From contig CBDFGK010000003.1 of assembly GCA_965247075.1 (NCBI GenBank), forward strand, positions 372,001-436,000: a stretch of 64,000 nt of DNA. The letters are read 5' to 3'. The notes beneath the pieces are model-generated. The model ran no database searches. It was given only the letters and a program-made list of their open reading frames with translations, and was not told the origin of the DNA. Below are positions 61,537-64,000 of this stretch, piece by piece; positions within the stretch are counted from its first letter, which is position 1, and the number at the start of each line of letters is the position of its first letter. A program made the position numbers and the translations under genes. The stretch comes from CBDFGK01 sp965247075 (lineage in GTDB: Bacteria; Pseudomonadota; Gammaproteobacteria; Pseudomonadales; Halieaceae).

Positions 61537-62994
61537 TCAGGCCATCAGATACTTGTCTACCTCGGCGGCGGCGCGACGTCCTTCATCAATGCCCCATACC
61601 ACCAGGGATTGTCCGCGGCGACAGTCTCCCGCAGCAAACACACCTTCCACACTGGTGCGGAAGTCGCCGTAGCTGGCCTTGTAGTTTGAGCGCTCGTCAA
61701 CTTCGATACCAGCGGCTTCTGCGGCGTACTGCTCCGGCCCCAAGAATCCCATGGACAGCAGAATGAGGTCGGCTTCCCAGGTTTTTTCGGAGCCCTCTAC
61801 TTCTGTCATCTTGAATTGACCATCGACGTTGGTCCACTCCACGTTAACGGTCTTGATGCCGGTGAGGTTGCCGTCGTCGTCGCCAATAAATCCTTTGCTG
61901 AGCAGGCAATAGGTGCGGGGGTCGTCACCAAACAGCCTTTCAGCTTCCTGGTGGCCATAGTCTACACGCAGTATTTTGGGCCACTGGGGCCAGGGGTTGT
62001 TGTCGGCGCGATCATTGGGTGGCTCGGGTAGCAGCTCAAAGTTAATGATACTGGTAGCCCCGTGCCGGGCCGAAGTGCCAATACAGTCTGTGCCAGTATC
62101 ACCACCACCGACGACGATAACTTTCCTGCCTTTGGCGGAGATGAAGTTTTCGTCTTCAAGGTTGCTGTCCAGCAGGCTCTTGGTATTGGCGTGCAGAAAT
62201 TCCATAGCGGGGTATATACCCTTGAGCTCGCGATTCTCTATGGGCAGGTCGCGGGCATTGGTGGCGCCGGTACAAAGTACTACCGCGTTGTTGTCAGTGC
62301 GCAATTGATCCATGGAGATAGCGTCATCGCCTGTGCCGGCCACATTGGCATTGGTGACAAAGGTGATGCCCTCCTCGCGCAAAATATTTACCCGGCGATC
62401 CACCACGTCTTTACCCAACTTCATATTGGGGATGCCGTACATCATCAGGCCGCCGATACGATCGGCACGCTCATAGACAGTGACCGTGTGGCCGGCTTTA
62501 TTCAGTTCGGCGGCAGCGGCGAGGCCGGCGGGTCCCGATCCCACTACGGCCACCTTCTTGCCCGTGCGCGCGGGTGGGGGGGTGGCGACAATCCAGCCCT
62601 CGGCGAAGCCGCGTTCGGCAATTGCGTACTCGATATTCTTGATGGTAACGGGTGTTTCCACCGCGCCCAAAACGCAGGATCCCTCACAGGGGGCCGGGCA
62701 GACGCGGCCGGTAAACTCCGGGAAATTGTTGGTGTGGTGTAGACGCTTCAGCGCATCCTGCCAGTGGTCGTCATACACCAGGTCGTTCCACTCCGGGATC
62801 AGGTTAGACACTGGACAGCCATCATTGGACTGGCAAAATGGAATGCCGCAATCCATGCAGCGCGCCGCTTGGCTGTGTAGGCGGTCGTTGTCGACGTCAG
62901 TGTACAGCTCCCGGTAATCAAGCAGTCGCACATCAACATCACGGTAGGGCGCTATTTCGCGCGCTATCTCTTTAAAAGCGGTTCGGTTACCCAT
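61537..62994 (-). CDS. gltD: Glutamate synthase (NADPH) small subunit
   Basis: 485 residues. The N-terminal cysteine region (AARCMDCGIPFCQSNDGCPV and GRVCPAPCEGSCVLG) holds iron-sulfur clusters. The FAD-binding motif is VAVVGSGPAGLAAAAELNKA followed by GGLMMYGIPNMKL, and the NADPH-binding motif is IVVGGGDTGTDCIG. The C-terminus has VFAAGDCRRGQSLVVWGIDE. It passes electrons from NADPH to GltB for glutamate formation. It follows gltB by 20 bp in the same transcript. Confidence 0.96.
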   Translation of the reverse strand: MGNRTAFKEIAREIAPYRDVDVRLLDYRELYTDVDNDRLHSQAARCMDCGIPFCQSNDGCPVSNLIPEWNDLVYDDHWQDALKRLHHTNNFPEFTGRVCPAPCEGSCVLGAVETPVTIKNIEYAIAERGFAEGWIVATPPPARTGKKVAVVGSGPAGLAAAAELNKAGHTVTVYERADRIGGLMMYGIPNMKLGKDVVDRRVNILREEGITFVTNANVAGTGDDAISMDQLRTDNNAVVLCTGATNARDLPIENRELKGIYPAMEFLHANTKSLLDSNLEDENFISAKGRKVIVVGGGDTGTDCIGTSARHGATSIINFELLPEPPNDRADNNPWPQWPKILRVDYGHQEAERLFGDDPRTYCLLSKGFIGDDDGNLTGIKTVNVEWTNVDGQFKMTEVEGSEKTWEADLILLSMGFLGPEQYAAEAAGIEVDERSNYKASYGDFRTSVEGVFAAGDCRRGQSLVVWGIDEGRRAAAEVDKYLMA

Positions 62995-63014
62995 AAATCG
63001 GTATCTCTCCCGGG

Positions 63015-64000
63015 CTAGGCTACGTTGGCTTCAGTTGTCTGGACTGCTTCTCTGGCAGCTCTTTCCTGTAGCACTCGCTTGTAATCGGTTGGCATGACCT
63101 TCACAAACTGCTTGAGTGATGTCTGCCAGTTTTCCAGTACCTGTTGTGCGACGGTGGAGCCGGTGTACTCGGTGTGGTTTTCAATTAGCCGGCGCAGTTC
63201 GGCAATATCTTGGTCGTTGCTGACACTTTCCAGCTCTACCATGTCCATATTGCAGCGCTTGCGGAAGTCGCCGGCGCTGTCGAGTATGTAGGCAATGCCG
63301 CCACTCATGCCGGCTGCAAAGTTGCGGCCGGTTTGGCCCAGCACCACAACGCGGCCGCCGGTCATGTATTCACAGCCGTGATCTCCAATGCCTTCGATGA
63401 CGGCACTGGCGCCACTGTTGCGCACACAGAACCGCTCGGCGGCAATGCCGCGCAGGTAGGCCTCGCCGCTGGTTGCCCCGTACAGCACGACGTTGCCGAC
63501 CAGGATGTTGTCCTCGGCCACGAAGCTGCTCTGTTTGGGTGGGTAAACTACCAACCGGCCGCCACTGAGGCCCTTGCCGACGTAGTCGTTGCAGTCGCCC
63601 TCAACTTCAATGGTGATGCCCGCCGACAGAAATGCGCCCAGGCTTTGGCCGGCAGAACCGTTCAGTTTGATATGAATGGTGTCGGCGGGAAGGCCCTCGG
63701 CACCCCATTTCTGTGCCACCCGGTGCGACAGCATCGTGCCGACCACCCGATTGATGTTGATGACCGGCAGCTCGATGCGAACCTTCTCGCCTTTCTCAAT
63801 AGCCGCTTGGGCCTGGGCAATAATTTCATTGTCCAGCGCCAGTTCCAGCGCGTGATCCTGCTCTATGGTGTGGTAAGTACCCACGCCTGCATGAGGCTTC
63901 TCGGCAATGGTCAGAATTGAGCTTAGGTCCAGGCCACTGGTTTTCCAGTGATCTTCGGCGACGCTGGTTTCAAGTATATCACTGCGTCCCACCATCTCAT
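63015..64000 (-). CDS. gltB: Glutamate synthase large subunit, C-terminal part
   Basis: About 328 C-terminal residues are present; the frame runs off the window end (…EMVGRSDIL). The segment holds the GXGXG beta-helix domain: GSAGQSLGAFLSAGITIEVE, GDCNDYVGKGLSGGRLVVYP, NVVLYGATSGEAYLRGIAAE and GDHGCEYMTGGRVVVLGQTG. GltB converts 2-oxoglutarate and glutamine-derived ammonia to glutamate. The rest of the gene lies beyond 64000. Confidence 0.95.
   Translation of the reverse strand, partial: EMVGRSDILETSVAEDHWKTSGLDLSSILTIAEKPHAGVGTYHTIEQDHALELALDNEIIAQAQAAIEKGEKVRIELPVININRVVGTMLSHRVAQKWGAEGLPADTIHIKLNGSAGQSLGAFLSAGITIEVEGDCNDYVGKGLSGGRLVVYPPKQSSFVAEDNILVGNVVLYGATSGEAYLRGIAAERFCVRNSGASAVIEGIGDHGCEYMTGGRVVVLGQTGRNFAAGMSGGIAYILDSAGDFRKRCNMDMVELESVSNDQDIAELRRLIENHTEYTGSTVAQQVLENWQTSLKQFVKVMPTDYKRVLQERAAREAVQTTEANVA

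Noticed and set aside
62062..62742. 226-aa plus-strand frame opposite gltD
   Set aside because: It is a shadow of gltD, whose cluster and nucleotide-binding motifs are clear on the other strand.
63210..63920. 236-aa plus-strand frame opposite gltB
   Set aside because: It is a shadow of the conserved GXGXG domain of GltB.

Overview
The window is a stretch of gammaproteobacterial chromosome. The gene order (argS–SPOR protein–hslVU–DUF971–ubiEJB–hisIE–tatABC; priA beside rpmE; mrcA divergent from pilMNOPQ–aroKB–gltBD) is that of Pseudomonas-like and Cellvibrionales-like gammaproteobacteria. This placement rests on remembered gene order and protein resemblance, not on a search. The core genes are GC-rich and tightly packed. 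They are interrupted by insertion sequences and by one large, more AT-rich accessory block.

Region 1 (1–5.5 kb) holds the end of a molybdenum hydroxylase large subunit, a MoaD/ThiS-like protein, a small secreted protein, a LysR regulator, a DsbA-family isomerase and a thiolase-like protein. Several decayed gene ends lie between them: a solute-binding protein tail, a possible RidA tail, an IS256 transposase start and two unexplained fragments.

Region 2 (5.7–25.5 kb) is housekeeping: a three-gene proton-translocating transhydrogenase, a hemerythrin protein, an MsbA-like exporter, a ClsB/YbhP-like pair, and a long minus-strand run from argS to tatC covering protein quality control, ubiquinone synthesis, histidine synthesis and Tat export. 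priA follows.

Region 3 (25.5–28.7 kb) has two complete IS elements between priA and rpmE. The second is flanked by a 19-bp direct repeat.

Region 4 (28,720–50,924) is the most notable part. Both outer ends are ISL3-type inverted-repeat ends, and the block is bracketed by a perfect 8-bp direct repeat (ATCCTGAA at 28,712–28,719 and 50,925–50,932). It therefore looks like a 22.2-kb composite transposon that landed between rpmE and the rpmE terminator. It carries three defence-like modules: (a) a two-gene unit of a 620-aa unknown protein and a 1412-aa DEAH helicase with a DUF1998-type C-terminus; (b) a SIR2 NADase-like gene coupled to a large partner gene broken by an IS1182 element and cut short by an IS4 element; (c) AbiEi and AbiEii genes coupled to a RecN/Rad50-like ATPase, flanked by remnants of a type III DNA methyltransferase and of a SNF2-type helicase. 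Remnants of IS3, IS110, IS66 and ISL3 elements, intact-looking IS1182, IS4 and IS630 elements, and a DAHP synthase scrap fill the rest.

Region 5 (51–64 kb) returns to core genes: malic enzyme, penicillin-binding protein 1A, the type IV pilus alignment and secretin operon pilMNOPQ, shikimate genes aroK and aroB, and glutamate synthase gltD and gltB (the latter truncated by the window end). No rRNA, tRNA or CRISPR array was seen.
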